From Bradyrhizobium icense (GTDB taxonomy: Bacteria > Pseudomonadota > Alphaproteobacteria > Rhizobiales > Xanthobacteraceae), in assembly GCF_001693385.1 (NCBI RefSeq), contig NZ_CP016428.1, positions 1-64,000 on the forward strand: a stretch of 64,000 nucleotides of DNA. The letters run 5' to 3'. This document shows positions 30,656 to 41,257 of this stretch, piece by piece. The position numbers and the translations under genes were made by a program. Every line of letters starts with the position of its first letter. Positions within the stretch are counted from its first letter, which is position 1. The notes below the pieces were generated by a model that was not told where the DNA came from, did not search any database, and was given only the letters and a program-made list of their open reading frames with translations.

Positions 30656-31825
30656 TCACGCGGCGAGATCCGCCACCACCGCGTCCAGCACCGGAAAACC
30701 GTCCTTCGTCACGCGCAGCCTGCCATCCGTATCGACAGTGATCGCGCCTTCCTCGCGCAGCACGGCGATGCGATGCGGATCGAGCGTGCGGCCTGACAAT
30801 GCCGCATAACGTTCGGGATCGATGCCTTCGGCGAGGCGCAATCCCATCAGCAAAAATTCATCGGCGCGTTCTTCGCTGTTGAGGTAGTCGTCGGTGACGA
30901 CGCCGTGGCCGTTGGCCTCGACGCGCATCAACCAGGCTTCCGGGCGCTTCTCGGTCGCGGTCGCGTGTCGCGCGCCGTCGATGTCGAGGCGGCCATGTGC
31001 GCCGGGGCCGATGCCGGCATATTCCTCGCCGCGCCAGTAGACGAGATTGTGCTGGCATTCCGCCCCTTCACGGGCGTGATTGGAAATCTCGTAGGCCGGC
31101 AAGCCATGATGTGCGCAGACTTCCTGCGTCACGTCGTACAGCGCACGCGCCACCGCCTCGTCTGGTGTCTTGAGTTTGCCCGCCGCGTGCAGGCCGAAGA
31201 ACGGCGTGCCTTCCTCGATGGTGAGTTGGTAGAGCGAGAGATGCTCGGCGGCTTCAGAGATCGCGAGCTTCAGTTCATCCGCCCACATCTGCGGAGTCTG
31301 GTCGGGGCGGGCGTAGATCAGGTCGAATGAGTAGCGGTCGAACGCAGTGCGCGCGATCGCGACCGCATCGAGCGCCTCGCGCGCAGTATGCAGCCGTCCG
31401 AGCGCCTTCAGCGAGGCGTCGTCGAGCGCCTGTACGCCAAGCGAGACGCGATTGACGCCGGCTGCGCGGTAGCCGCGAAACCGCGTCGCTTCCACGCTGG
31501 TGGGGTTGGCTTCGAGCGTGACCTCGACATTGCCGGCGACGCGCCAGTGCTTGCCGATCGCATCCAAAATCGCGGCGACGGTCTGCGGCTGCATCAAGGA
31601 CGGCGTGCCGCCGCCGAGAAAGATCGACGTCACGGTCCGCCCCGGTGCGCGCGCCGCCGTGGTTTCGATCTCTCGCGCGAACGCGCGCGCAAAACGTTGC
31701 TCGTCGATGGGTGCGTGGCGGACGTGGCTGTTGAAATCGCAATAGGGGCATTTCGACAGGCAGAACGGCCAGTGCACGTAGACGCCGAAGGCGTCCTTGG
31801 GGCGGGGGCGCTCGCGACTAGCCAA
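30656..31825 (-). CDS. hemW: HemW, radical SAM heme chaperone
   Basis: This 389-aa radical SAM protein carries the CxxxCxxC motif in [14 protein letters not shown] (about residues 22-35). [12 protein letters not shown] and [17 protein letters not shown] follow. It is the HemW group, formerly annotated as oxygen-independent coproporphyrinogen oxidase; members bind and deliver heme rather than oxidise coproporphyrinogen. The start is a TTG that overlaps the rdgB stop by 8 bp. It is the last gene of rph-rdgB-hemW. Confidence 0.93.
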   Translation of the reverse strand: MASRERPRPKDAFGVYVHWPFCLSKCPYCDFNSHVRHAPIDEQRFARAFAREIETTAARAPGRTVTSIFLGGGTPSLMQPQTVAAILDAIGKHWRVAGNVEVTLEANPTSVEATRFRGYRAAGVNRVSLGVQALDDASLKALGRLHTAREALDAVAIARTAFDRYSFDLIYARPDQTPQMWADELKLAISEAAEHLSLYQLTIEEGTPFFGLHAAGKLKTPDEAVARALYDVTQEVCAHHGLPAYEISNHAREGAECQHNLVYWRGEEYAGIGPGAHGRLDIDGARHATATEKRPEAWLMRVEANGHGVVTDDYLNSEERADEFLLMGLRLAEGIDPERYAALSGRTLDPHRIAVLREEGAITVDTDGRLRVTKDGFPVLDAVVADLAA

Positions 31826-32447
31826 GGCAGATCTCCGCCAGTTTGACGAAAGCCCGTGCCCGGTGCGACAGGCCCAGTCCGAGCGGCGGCAGCCCGTGCT
31901 TTTCGATCGAACTCATCTCGCCAAAGGTCCGCGTATGCCCGTCGGGCAGGAATGCCGGATCATAGCCGAAACCGGCGGTGCCGCGCGGCGGCCAGACCAG
32001 GGTTCCATCGGCGCGGGCCTCGACCTCTTCGAGATGGCCGTCGGGCCAGGCGACGCAGAGCGCGGAAACGAAATGCGCCTTGCGTTTCTCGGGCGTGGTC
32101 GCGCCGCGCTCCTGCAACAGGCGCTCGATCCTTGTCATCGCCGCCATGAAATCCTTGCCCTCGCCCGCCCAGCGCGCCGAATAGATTCCCGGCGCGCCAT
32201 CGAGCGCATCGACCACGAGGCCGGAATCATCGGCAAAGGCCGGCAATTGCGCGGCCTTCGCCGCCGCGATCGCCTTGATTGACGCGTTGGCCCGAAACGT
32301 CTTGCCGGTCTCTACCGGTTCGCCGAGGCCCAGTTCGCCCGCGGAGACCGCCTCAACCCCGTGCGGCGCCAGCAATTCCCGCATCTCGGCAAGTTTGCCG
32401 GGATTATGGGTCGCGATCACGAGCCGGCCGGTGATTCGACGGTGCAT
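31818..32447 (-). CDS. rdgB: XTP/dITP pyrophosphatase (RdgB/HAM1)
   Basis: This 209-aa HAM1-family enzyme removes deaminated purine nucleotides (XTP, dITP) from the pool. Signature segments are [52 protein letters not shown] and SHRARA, in the normal order and length. It lies 11 bp after rph, a very common pairing, and overlaps hemW. Along with maf it gives two nucleotide-pool cleaning enzymes in this window. Confidence 0.95.
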   Translation of the reverse strand: MHRRITGRLVIATHNPGKLAEMRELLAPHGVEAVSAGELGLGEPVETGKTFRANASIKAIAAAKAAQLPAFADDSGLVVDALDGAPGIYSARWAGEGKDFMAAMTRIERLLQERGATTPEKRKAHFVSALCVAWPDGHLEEVEARADGTLVWPPRGTAGFGYDPAFLPDGHTRTFGEMSSIEKHGLPPLGLGLSHRARAFVKLAEICLG

Positions 32448-32458
32448 GTGCGATCAGA

Positions 32459-33172
32459 CTACGCGACGGCCAGCTTCTGCAAGTCCACCAGGCGCGCGAC
32501 ACCCTTGCGCGCCAGTTCCATCAGCGCCAGGAACTCGTCTTGCGAAAACGGCGTCTTCTCGGCGGTGCCCTGTACCTCGATGATGCGGCCGTCGCCGGTC
32601 ATGACGAAATTGGCATCGGTCTCGGCCTCGGAATCCTCGGCATAGTCGAGGTCGAGCACCGGCGTGCCCTGATAGATACCGCAGGAGATCGCGGCGACAT
32701 TGTCGCGCAGCACGTTGGCTTTCAGCATGTTGCGGTTCTTCATCCAGCCGATGCAGTCGGCCAGCGCCACCCAGGCGCCGGTGATCGAGGCTGTGCGGGT
32801 GCCGCCATCGGCCTGGATCACGTCGCAATCCACCGTAATCTGACGCTCGCCGAGCGCTTCGAGGTCGACGGCTGCGCGCAAGGAGCGGCCGATCAGCCGC
32901 TGGATCTCGACCGTGCGCCCGCCCTGCTTGCCGGCCGCCGCCTCGCGGCGGGTACGCTCCAAGGTGGCGCGCGGCAGCATGCCGTATTCGGCCGTGACCC
33001 AGCCGCGGCCCTGCCCCTTCAACCAGGGCGGCAGCCGTTCTTCCAGCGTAGCGGTGACCAGCACATGGGTGTCGCCGAACTTCACCATGCAGGAACCTTC
33101 GGCATATTTGACCACGCCGCGTTCCAGCGACACGGGGCGCAACTGATCGGGCGCACGGCGGCTCGGCCGCAT
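32459..33172 (-). CDS. rph: Ribonuclease PH
   Basis: This 237-aa phosphate-dependent 3'-5' exoribonuclease trims tRNA 3' ends. Conserved parts are [41 protein letters not shown], and [32 protein letters not shown] and the C-terminal [12 protein letters not shown] complete the family pattern. The start at 33172 is the canonical one. It is the first gene of rph-rdgB-hemW and diverges from hrcA, with two perfect hairpins in the 277-bp gap. Confidence 0.96.
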   Translation of the reverse strand: MRPSRRAPDQLRPVSLERGVVKYAEGSCMVKFGDTHVLVTATLEERLPPWLKGQGRGWVTAEYGMLPRATLERTRREAAAGKQGGRTVEIQRLIGRSLRAAVDLEALGERQITVDCDVIQADGGTRTASITGAWVALADCIGWMKNRNMLKANVLRDNVAAISCGIYQGTPVLDLDYAEDSEAETDANFVMTGDGRIIEVQGTAEKTPFSQDEFLALMELARKGVARLVDLQKLAVA

Positions 33173-33240
33173 GAGAAATCCTTTCGAAAGTCGACGAAAA
33201 TTCGTTCGCGGGTGCTTGTAGGAGGGGGAACGGGCAGCGG

Positions 33241-33303
33241 CAAGGGCTTTTGCCCTTGGGGGTAGAGGTTCGGTTCTGAATCAATCAGAACCGAACCTCT
33301 ACC
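33241..33303. repeat. Twin perfect hairpins between rph and hrcA
   Basis: The first hairpin is CAAGGGC (33241-33247), loop TTTT, GCCCTTG (33252-33258). The second is much larger: GGTAGAGGTTCGGTTCTGA (33261-33279) pairs without mismatch with 33285-33303 across a 5-base loop (ATCAA). On the forward strand it is followed by TTCTTGTTTT. Both neighbouring genes start from this gap and point away, so it is not an ordinary terminator for either. It could be the terminator of a short RNA, an operator, or an interspersed repeat. Confidence 0.8.
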
Positions 33304-33449
33304 TTCTTGTTTTGACGCGTTTTCTTTACCCGAACCGGCGCCACCCCGGATCAAATCCGAGGGCATGCCTCGCTCGAAAACGCTATGCGAAGCGGACGCT
33401 TGTCATCGGCCCGCCGGATCGACAAATTAGGGGTATCAGGGAGTTAACA

Positions 33450-34538
33450 GTGGCCCACCACGATCCGATTGGCCTGATCGCGCCGCATGCGGGGCTCGCC
33501 CAGCTCAACGAGCGCTCGCGCGATATTTTTCGTCAAATCGTCGAGAGTTATCTCGCGACCGGCGAACCGGTTGGTTCGCGCAACATTTCGCGTCTGATCG
33601 CGGTGCCGCTGTCGCCGGCTTCGGTCCGCAATGTGATGTCGGATCTCGAGGCGCTCGGCTTGATCTATGCGCCGCATACCTCGGCCGGCCGCCTGCCCAC
33701 CGAACTCGGCCTGCGCTTCTTCGTCGACGCCTTGATGCAGGTCGGCGATCTCACCGAGCCCGAGCGGGAATCGATCCAGAGCCAGCTTGCCTCCGTCGGC
33801 CGGGCGCAATCGGTCGAGGCGGCGCTCGGCGAGGCGCTGACGCGGCTGTCCGGCCTGACGCGGGCGGCTGCGGTGGTGCTGACCGCGAAATCCAATTCGC
33901 GGCTGAAGCACATCGAATTCGTCCGCCTGGAGCCGGAGCGCGCGCTGGTCGTGCTGGTCGGCGAAGACGGGCAGGTCGAAAACCGCGTGCTGGCGCTGCC
34001 GCCCGGCGTGCCTTCGTCGGCGCTGACGGAAGCGAGCAATTTTCTCAATGCGCGGATTCGCGGCCGTACGCTCGCCGAAGCGCGGCTCGAACTCGAAACC
34101 GCGATGGCGCAGAGCCGCATCGAGCTCGACCAACTGACGCAGAAGGTGATCGAGGCGGGCATCGCAAGCTGGTCGGGCGGCGAAAACGAGGACCGGCAAT
34201 TGATCGTGCGCGGCCACGCCAACCTGCTGGAAGATTTGCACGCGCTGGAAGATCTCGAACGCGTCAAATCGCTGTTCGACGATCTCGAGACCAAGCGCGG
34301 CGTGATCGATCTGCTCGGCCGCGCCGAGCGCGCCGAAGGCGTGCGGATCTTCATCGGATCGGAGAACAAGTTGTTCTCGCTGTCCGGTTCCTCCACCATC
34401 ATCGCGCCCTATGGCGACGCGTCGGGTCGCATCGTCGGCGTTCTCGGCGTGATCGGGCCGACCCGGCTGAACTATGCAAGGGTAATTCCAACGGTGGATT
34501 ACGCCGCCCGGATCGTCAGCCGGATGCTGGGCGGCTGA
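33450..34538 (+). CDS. hrcA: Heat-inducible transcription repressor HrcA
   Basis: This 362-aa repressor binds CIRCE operators of groESL/dnaK-type genes and is itself folded by GroEL. The N-terminal winged helix ([31 protein letters not shown], then [30 protein letters not shown]) and the C-terminal segment [22 protein letters not shown] are canonical. GTG 33450 is chosen for its GGGAG site 6 bases upstream and the resulting normal length; an earlier in-frame ATG has no conservation. grpE follows after 118 bp. No CIRCE palindrome was found anywhere near this cluster, so its targets are presumably at groESL. Confidence 0.95.
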   Translation: MAHHDPIGLIAPHAGLAQLNERSRDIFRQIVESYLATGEPVGSRNISRLIAVPLSPASVRNVMSDLEALGLIYAPHTSAGRLPTELGLRFFVDALMQVGDLTEPERESIQSQLASVGRAQSVEAALGEALTRLSGLTRAAAVVLTAKSNSRLKHIEFVRLEPERALVVLVGEDGQVENRVLALPPGVPSSALTEASNFLNARIRGRTLAEARLELETAMAQSRIELDQLTQKVIEAGIASWSGGENEDRQLIVRGHANLLEDLHALEDLERVKSLFDDLETKRGVIDLLGRAERAEGVRIFIGSENKLFSLSGSSTIIAPYGDASGRIVGVLGVIGPTRLNYARVIPTVDYAARIVSRMLGG

Positions 34539-34656
34539 TCCGCCACGAATCGACCCCAATCCTGGCTGGTTGCGCTTGATTTTCGGCCCCTAAAGCACGA
34601 TATCCCGCTCAGCAAATCCCCATCGAACCAGAACCGTTTTTTGAGAAGGCAGTCTT

Positions 34657-35271
34657 ATGACCGATCCCAACCGGCCGAGTGATGACGCGGTGAACCCGGC
34701 CAACCAGACCGGCGAGCCCGTGGTCTCAAAACCCTACATCATGCCCGACGATCCCGAGGAAGGATCGGTCGAGGCGTTGATGAAGGAAGCGGCGGAAGCG
34801 CGCGACAAGATGCTCCGCACGCTGGCGGAGATGGAAAACCTGCGCAAGCGCACTGCCAAGGAAGTCGCCGACGCGCGCGCCTATGGCATCACCGGCTTCG
34901 CCCGCGACATTCTCGAAATCGCCGACAATCTGCAGCGCGCGCTCGATGCCATGCCGGCCGAAACCAAGGCCAGCGCCGATCCGGCGCTGAAGGCCTTCAT
35001 CGAAGGCGTCGAGCTGACTGAGCGCTCGCTGCTGAACACGCTGGAGAAGAACGGCGTCAAGAAGTTCGATCCGTCGGGCGAGAAATTCGATCCCAATTTC
35101 CAGCAGGCGATGTACGAAGTGCCCGACCCTTCCGTTCCCGCAGGAACAGTGGTTCAGGTCGTGCAGGCCGGCTTCATGATCGGCGAACGCGTGCTGCGCC
35201 CGGCACTCGTCGGTGTGTCGAAAGGTGGCGCCAAGGCAGCGCCGGCCACTGCTCCCTCAGAGCAAAGCTAG
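34657..35271 (+). CDS. grpE: Nucleotide exchange factor GrpE
   Basis: This 204-aa co-chaperone releases ADP from DnaK. The long coiled-coil N-terminal part ([26 protein letters not shown]) and the beta-domain motif [47 protein letters not shown] are diagnostic. GAGAAGGCAG ahead of the ATG is a fair ribosome-binding site. It follows hrcA and is separated from dnaK by about 4 kb of unrelated reverse-strand genes. No full RpoH consensus is visible in the 118-bp gap. Confidence 0.96.
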   Translation: MTDPNRPSDDAVNPANQTGEPVVSKPYIMPDDPEEGSVEALMKEAAEARDKMLRTLAEMENLRKRTAKEVADARAYGITGFARDILEIADNLQRALDAMPAETKASADPALKAFIEGVELTERSLLNTLEKNGVKKFDPSGEKFDPNFQQAMYEVPDPSVPAGTVVQVVQAGFMIGERVLRPALVGVSKGGAKAAPATAPSEQS

Positions 35272-35277
35272 CATCTC

Positions 35278-35406
35278 GTGTCCCGGACGCGGTGCGGCGT
35301 GAAACGCCGCTGCGCAGAGGCGGGACCCAAGCCGCAGCGTATGGACCCCGGATCAGCAGCGCACCACGCCGCATGCGCGGCGCGCTGCGCAGCATCCGGG
35401 GAACGC
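35278..35406. repeat. Intergenic repeat of the gtgtcccggacgcg type, copy 1
   Basis: This runs from GTGTCCCGGACGCGGTG at 35278 to CATCCGGGGAAC near 35404, with several internal palindromes (GCCGCATGCGCGGC-like). The same ends bracket the gap at 52072-52124. It lies between the convergent grpE and VOC genes. It is a widely spread bradyrhizobial intergenic repeat by my recollection. No coding potential. Confidence 0.7.
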
Positions 35407-35475
35407 CCACAATAGGCGTTACAAAAACTGGATTCATCGGGCGCCCGACTGAATGCGCTCGACGCTGGCCTGCGC

Positions 35476-35937
35476 TTACAGCGGCTTCTCGTCCGCGTTC
35501 GGCCGGTACGTGCCAAAATTCCAGAGATTGCCTTCCGGATCCCGGCAGGCGAAATTGCGGCTGCCATAATCCGTATCGTGCAGTTCCATCTCGATCTTGA
35601 CTCCGGAAGCCTTCACCTTGGCGTACAGCCCATCCGGATCGTCGACCGCGACGTAGAGCGCGTCGGTGCGGCGGCCATTGATATCGCCGACCAGTTTGCC
35701 GTATTCGTCGTCACTGCATTGGCCGAGCATCAGGAGCGAGGAGCCGTAGGCAAGTTCGGCATGTTGCACCGTGTCGCCGTTGCGGTAGATGACGCGTTCG
35801 GTGAAGCCGATCACGTCTTTCAGCCAGCCGATCATGGCCTCGTCATTCCGACAGCGCATCGTCGGATAGATGCGCGGCGCTTCGTTTTCGCTTCGTTGGG
35901 TCACGGAAAAACTCCTTGCGGACTGTTGCTGCGCCAT
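35476..35937 (-). CDS. VOC/glyoxalase-fold protein
   Basis: This 153-aa protein with the vicinal-oxygen-chelate fold has paired beta-alpha-beta-beta-beta modules: IYPTMRCRNDEAMIGWLKDVIGF, then LYVAVDDPDGLYAKVKASGVKIEME. It ends in the typical FACRDPEGNLWNFGTY. It resembles uncharacterised glyoxalase/bleomycin-resistance-like proteins of the PhnB type. The enzyme reaction is unknown. ATG 35937 is taken as the start; a GTG three codons upstream is equally possible and neither has a clear ribosome-binding site. It lies directly downstream of an AraC-type regulator on the same strand, which may control it. Confidence 0.8.
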   Translation of the reverse strand: MAQQQSARSFSVTQRSENEAPRIYPTMRCRNDEAMIGWLKDVIGFTERVIYRNGDTVQHAELAYGSSLLMLGQCSDDEYGKLVGDINGRRTDALYVAVDDPDGLYAKVKASGVKIEMELHDTDYGSRNFACRDPEGNLWNFGTYRPNADEKPL

Positions 35938-35985
35938 TGTGCGCACGCACGGCAGTGTCGGCTTGAAGATTTGTTACCAGAGTGG

Positions 35986-36837
35986 TCAGGCGTCCAGTGC
36001 GTCCAGCGAGCGCAGCAGGCGGCTGTCAGTCAGCGCCAGCCGGTGGGCCCAGGCCGTTGGCGGTTCGCCGGCAAGGGTTGAAAATTCGCGGACGAGATGC
36101 GCCTGGTCGGCATAGCCGCTTTCGGCCGCTATCCCTGCCCAGCCGCTTGCCGCTCCCCTCCGCGCCAGTCGGCACGCTTCATGAAAGCGCATCATGCGGG
36201 CAACCGGCTTCGGCGCCAGACCAATCTCCGTTCGGAAGCGATCGACCAAATGCTTGCGGCTCCAGCCGATCTCTCTTGCAAGCGCAGCGATGCGCACGCC
36301 GCCCGTGCTGCGTGCCAGCCGTCCATAGGCGAAAGCGATCTCGGGCGAAGGCCGATGGCTGGCACGGCCTGCAACAAAATCCTCGACCAGATCGAAGCGA
36401 TCCTGCCAGCGGGCTATAGCACCGAGCCGATCGCGCAGCTCACGCCCTTCGCGGCCCAGCACGTCGCCGATGTCGACCATGCGCGCGGCGAGATCGACGA
36501 CGGCGCCGCCAAAGAAGCGATAGGCGCCGAGCGGCGTGAAATCGACCTGCACGCATTCGGCGCCGCCATCGGATTCGATATGAACCGGGCCGGCATAAAG
36601 CCCGGCGGCGAAGCTCGGCTGCCGGTCGGCGGCGTCAGGCTCGCGCCCGAGCGCAATCAGGAACGGCGTGCCGAAGCTGATGATCAGCGGCACCACCAGG
36701 CCGGCGGCTTCGCGCTGGACAAACCGGCCGCGCGCCGTTTCGCGATAACCGGTCATGCCAGTGATCAGGCCCGCGATGCGCTGTGACGGCGCACGACGGA
36801 TTATCTCGAACGCGAATGGAGCCGCTGGACCTGACAT
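35986..36837 (-). CDS. AraC-family transcriptional regulator
   Basis: This 283-aa protein has an N-terminal cupin-like sensing region (about residues 1-150, including VQVDFTPLGAYRFFGG) and a C-terminal double helix-turn-helix. IAALAREIGWSRKHLVDRFRTEIGLAPK is helix pair one, and GWAGIAAESGYADQAHLVREFSTLAGEPPTAW is pair two. The inducer is unknown. It lies about 48 bp upstream of the VOC gene and 31 bp from the end of the PncA-like gene, same strand. The VOC gene is the natural candidate target. Confidence 0.88.
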   Translation of the reverse strand: MSGPAAPFAFEIIRRAPSQRIAGLITGMTGYRETARGRFVQREAAGLVVPLIISFGTPFLIALGREPDAADRQPSFAAGLYAGPVHIESDGGAECVQVDFTPLGAYRFFGGAVVDLAARMVDIGDVLGREGRELRDRLGAIARWQDRFDLVEDFVAGRASHRPSPEIAFAYGRLARSTGGVRIAALAREIGWSRKHLVDRFRTEIGLAPKPVARMMRFHEACRLARRGAASGWAGIAAESGYADQAHLVREFSTLAGEPPTAWAHRLALTDSRLLRSLDALDA

Positions 36838-36868
36838 CCCAAGCCTCTGAACTGGGCGAACGAACGCG

Positions 36869-37582
36869 CTAGCCTGCGATGTCCCCCGACTGAATGCGCT
36901 TGACGCCCGCCTTGGTCATGTCGGCCCAGGCTTGTGCGAGCGAGCCCTGGGTGTCGATGCCGCGGCAGGCGTCCTCGATCACATAGGTCTCGAAGCCCGC
37001 CTTGCGAGCGTCGAGCGCGCTCCATGCCACGCAGAAGTCGGTGGCGAGGCCGGCGAGGAAAACCCGCTTCACCTCGCGCGCCTTCAGGTAGGCGGCGAGC
37101 CCCGTCGTGGTCTTGCCGTCGGCCTCGGTGAAGGCCGAATAGCTGTCGATTCCCTTGTGAAATCCCTTGCGGATGACGAGGCCGGCATGCGGGATCGAAA
37201 GGTCCTTCGACAGCGAGGCGCTCTCGGTGCCCTGCACGCAGTGCTCGGGCCACAGCACCTGCCTGCCGTAGGGTAGATCGATGGTTTCGAACGGCTTCCG
37301 GCCGGAATGGGATGTGGCGAACGAGATATGGCCCGGCGTGTGCCAGTCCTGCGTCAGCACCACATTGGCAAAACTCTCGGCGATGCGGTTGATGACGGGA
37401 ACGACCTGATCGCCGTCATTGACCGCGAGGCTGCCGCCGGGCAGAAAATCGTTCTGCACGTCGATGACGAGCAGCGCGGATGCGTCGTCAGGTTCGATCG
37501 GTGCGTTCCAAAGCGCCGTTGGAGCGAGGGCAGCGATGGACGTCGCACTGAGCGCTGTCAGAACCAGCCAGCGATCGAGCAT
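36869..37582 (-). CDS. Isochorismatase-fold nicotinamidase-like hydrolase with a signal peptide
   Basis: This 237-aa protein of the PncA subfamily is likely to deamidate nicotinamide or pyrazinamide-like substrates. The catalytic Asp41 is in LLVIDVQNDFLPGGSL. The metal site DWHTPGHISF, the catalytic Lys region IRKGFHKGIDSYSAF and the nucleophilic Cys in ATDFCVAWSALDA are all present. Unusually, residues 1-28 (MLDRWLVLTALSATSIAALAP) form a signal peptide or anchor, so the enzyme is predicted in the periplasm, whereas PncA is cytoplasmic. No NAD-salvage gene is adjacent. Confidence 0.85.
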   Translation of the reverse strand: MLDRWLVLTALSATSIAALAPTALWNAPIEPDDASALLVIDVQNDFLPGGSLAVNDGDQVVPVINRIAESFANVVLTQDWHTPGHISFATSHSGRKPFETIDLPYGRQVLWPEHCVQGTESASLSKDLSIPHAGLVIRKGFHKGIDSYSAFTEADGKTTTGLAAYLKAREVKRVFLAGLATDFCVAWSALDARKAGFETYVIEDACRGIDTQGSLAQAWADMTKAGVKRIQSGDIAG

Positions 37583-37679
37583 CGTGCTTCTCCCGGTTGT
37601 GAACCCGACGGGGAAAGGCTAGTTCCACGCATGTGCGAACGAAAGCCCGAAATTGCGGCGCGGCCCGCAAATTTCGCGA

Positions 37680-38633
37680 TCAGGTCCGCGGATGGATTCC
37701 GTCGCGCACGGCGCGGAATCGTGGAAAGGCCTTGGTCCAGTCGTCGCGCGGCGAAGAGCCGATGATGCGCATCGAGGTCTGCGAGCCGAACCGCAGCCAC
37801 TGCACGATCGTCACCGGCGTGTTGTCCTTGCCGCTGATGGCATCGATGCGCGTCTCGTAGCCGGGCTGGCCATCGATGCGGACCGGCTCGGACATCGTGA
37901 TGCGCCCGTCGCGTACGCCGGGAATGGTTGTCGCGATCTGCTGGGCAAAGCGGCCGCGATCGTCAGGCGATGCCGCCGTCGAGCCGATCAGGCCGATGAT
38001 CATGAAGGGCGCGATCTCGAAGCCTTTCTTTTCGTCGCTGTCGGAAAGGATCAGGGCCGCTCCCGGCGCCAGTGTGCGGACGTTCTTGAAGCTCGAGAGT
38101 TCGCTGATCTTGAACGGCATCAGCCCGAGCTGCTCGTCGATCGGCACCTCGTTGCGGATCACGGCGGATGCAAACATCTGGCGCACGGCATCGTCGGTAT
38201 AGATCTTCGAGGCGTTCTCCGGCACCTGCACGGCGACGTAGCCCGAGAAGGTGGGGCCGGGCAGGATCATGGAATAGCGGCGCACGTTGGTGGCGCCGTC
38301 CTTGGCATTTTCGGCGGTGTAGTAGGCGAGTCCCGCTTTGGTCTCGATGCTCTCCGGCTTGATGCCGCCAGTGCCGCCGGGATTGGCCTTGAAGGCATTG
38401 GCGACCTCGCCATAGGCTTCCGCGGGCAGGTCCGCGACCAGCACCTTGACGCCCTTATCCTCGGTCTCGAAGCCGATGAAGGATTTGGCCTTGTTGAGGC
38501 CGACCAGCGGCGTCATGCCGACCCTGGCGCCCGGCGGAAAGACCGGATCGGCGGCAAACGCGGAAGCGGCAACGGCAGAAGATATGGCGGCGACGATCAG
38601 GGCAACCGCAGCGAAGTAGCGAAGGGGCTTCAT
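37680..38633 (-). CDS. Exported protein of unknown function
   Basis: This 317-aa protein has a clear signal peptide (MKPLRYFAAVALIVAAISSAVAASAFA, cleavage about residue 27). The mature part (PVFPPGARVGMTPLVGLNKAKSF) resembles uncharacterised rhizobial secreted proteins, and I can name no domain. It contains alternating beta-strand-like segments and no cysteine, so a soluble or membrane-peripheral periplasmic protein is likely. It is a single gene on the reverse strand, upstream of the PncA-like gene by about 97 bp and divergent from dnaK across a long gap. Confidence 0.75.
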   Translation of the reverse strand: MKPLRYFAAVALIVAAISSAVAASAFAADPVFPPGARVGMTPLVGLNKAKSFIGFETEDKGVKVLVADLPAEAYGEVANAFKANPGGTGGIKPESIETKAGLAYYTAENAKDGATNVRRYSMILPGPTFSGYVAVQVPENASKIYTDDAVRQMFASAVIRNEVPIDEQLGLMPFKISELSSFKNVRTLAPGAALILSDSDEKKGFEIAPFMIIGLIGSTAASPDDRGRFAQQIATTIPGVRDGRITMSEPVRIDGQPGYETRIDAISGKDNTPVTIVQWLRFGSQTSMRIIGSSPRDDWTKAFPRFRAVRDGIHPRT

Positions 38634-39079
38634 GGAGGATCTACCGGGTTTGCATGGAGGCCGCTCAGTGGGCCGGACGATGCAGCGCGTGGAATCTCTA
38701 GTCGTATCTCTGGGCCTGTTGGGTACGACAGCGTCGTTCCAGTCGGCCCGCTTTTAGCGGTTTTGACGTCCCTGCAACAGGGCTGGGTAGGCGTCCGTTC
38801 CCCCGTTACGTTCCGATATCTCGGCTTTTTTGCGGGTTTCTGCCCGGTCTTCGGGCTCTTTTTGAGGCGCCTCCAGCGGCCAAATACCGCTCCCCCTCGG
38901 ACGCGTCCCGAGCCCACTCGATAGGCCGATACCCAATTGCTGCGCAACGTCTCCGCGGCGCGATCGACGAGCGGCCTTGCCGATTTCTTAATCGCGCTCC
39001 GGGCACAGGCCCCGAGCCGCCCGGGTTGACACATTCTTCCAAACGTCAGGCTTTTCAGGCCCTAAGCTTGCGTTCGGTC
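38634..39079. other. Long intergenic region upstream of the dnaK promoter
   Basis: This is about 450 bp with no credible gene; short frames on both strands lack similarity or start signals. The left end should hold the promoter of the exported unknown. A small hairpin GCCCG (38842-38846) / CGGGC (38852-38856) is followed by TCTTTTTG on the forward strand, which looks like a weak Rho-independent terminator without an upstream forward gene. A short RNA ending there is conceivable. Confidence 0.4.
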
Positions 39080-39110
39080 CTTGCAGGCCTAACCCACCCT
39101 CCTATATGAG
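39080..39110 (+). promoter_or_regulatory. RpoH (sigma-32) heat-shock promoter of dnaK
   Basis: CTTG at 39080-39083, a 17-base spacer, and CCTATATGAG at 39101-39110 match the alphaproteobacterial RpoH consensus (CTTG-N17-CYTATNTNNG) at every position. Transcription should begin about 7 bases after the -10, leaving a leader of roughly 95 bases before the dnaK ATG. Confidence 0.9.
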
Positions 39111-39212
39111 GCTCACCGTCGCAATATCGCGAGTATTTGAACGTTGGGGGTTCGGTTAGGTGCGCCGTCCAGGGCCCAGCCAACCTGCCGCAAAAAGAAG
39201 GATATGAGGACC

Positions 39213-41114
<1,902 letters not shown>

Positions 41115-41128
41115 GCGGGCTTTCGATC

Positions 41129-41187
41129 ATGACCCTCATCCAAAAGAGCGCACGGCTCGCGTTCGATGGGTGGGGGTCATTTTTCTT
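41129..41187 (+). terminator. Imperfect hairpin with T-run between dnaK and dnaJ
   Basis: ATGACCCTCATC (41129-41140) can pair with GATGGGTGGGGGTCAT (41165-41180) with bulges, followed by TTTTTCTTT (41180-41188). It resembles a partial terminator and could lower dnaJ expression relative to dnaK, as is common in dnaKJ operons. No promoter of RpoH type was seen between it and dnaJ. Confidence 0.5.
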
Positions 41188-41257
41188 TAAGCCGATGGCG
41201 GCATCTTCGATTGAAGGTGCTTTCGGCATGAAGACGAATTTCGGGCGGGTTTGACTG

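Noticed and set aside
33173..33449. Possible CIRCE element ahead of hrcA
   Set aside because: The perfect inverted repeat found there has different arm sequence, arm length and spacing from CIRCE (9-bp arms, 9-bp spacer).
34539..34656. RpoH-like promoter before grpE (CTTG at about 34576)
   Set aside because: A CTTG is present but no CYTATNT-type -10 sits at the right distance.
38630..39034. A reverse open frame of 134 codons upstream of dnaK
   Set aside because: Low-complexity Arg/Lys/Pro-rich product without similarity, overlapping the start of a signal-peptide gene and with no ribosome-binding site.
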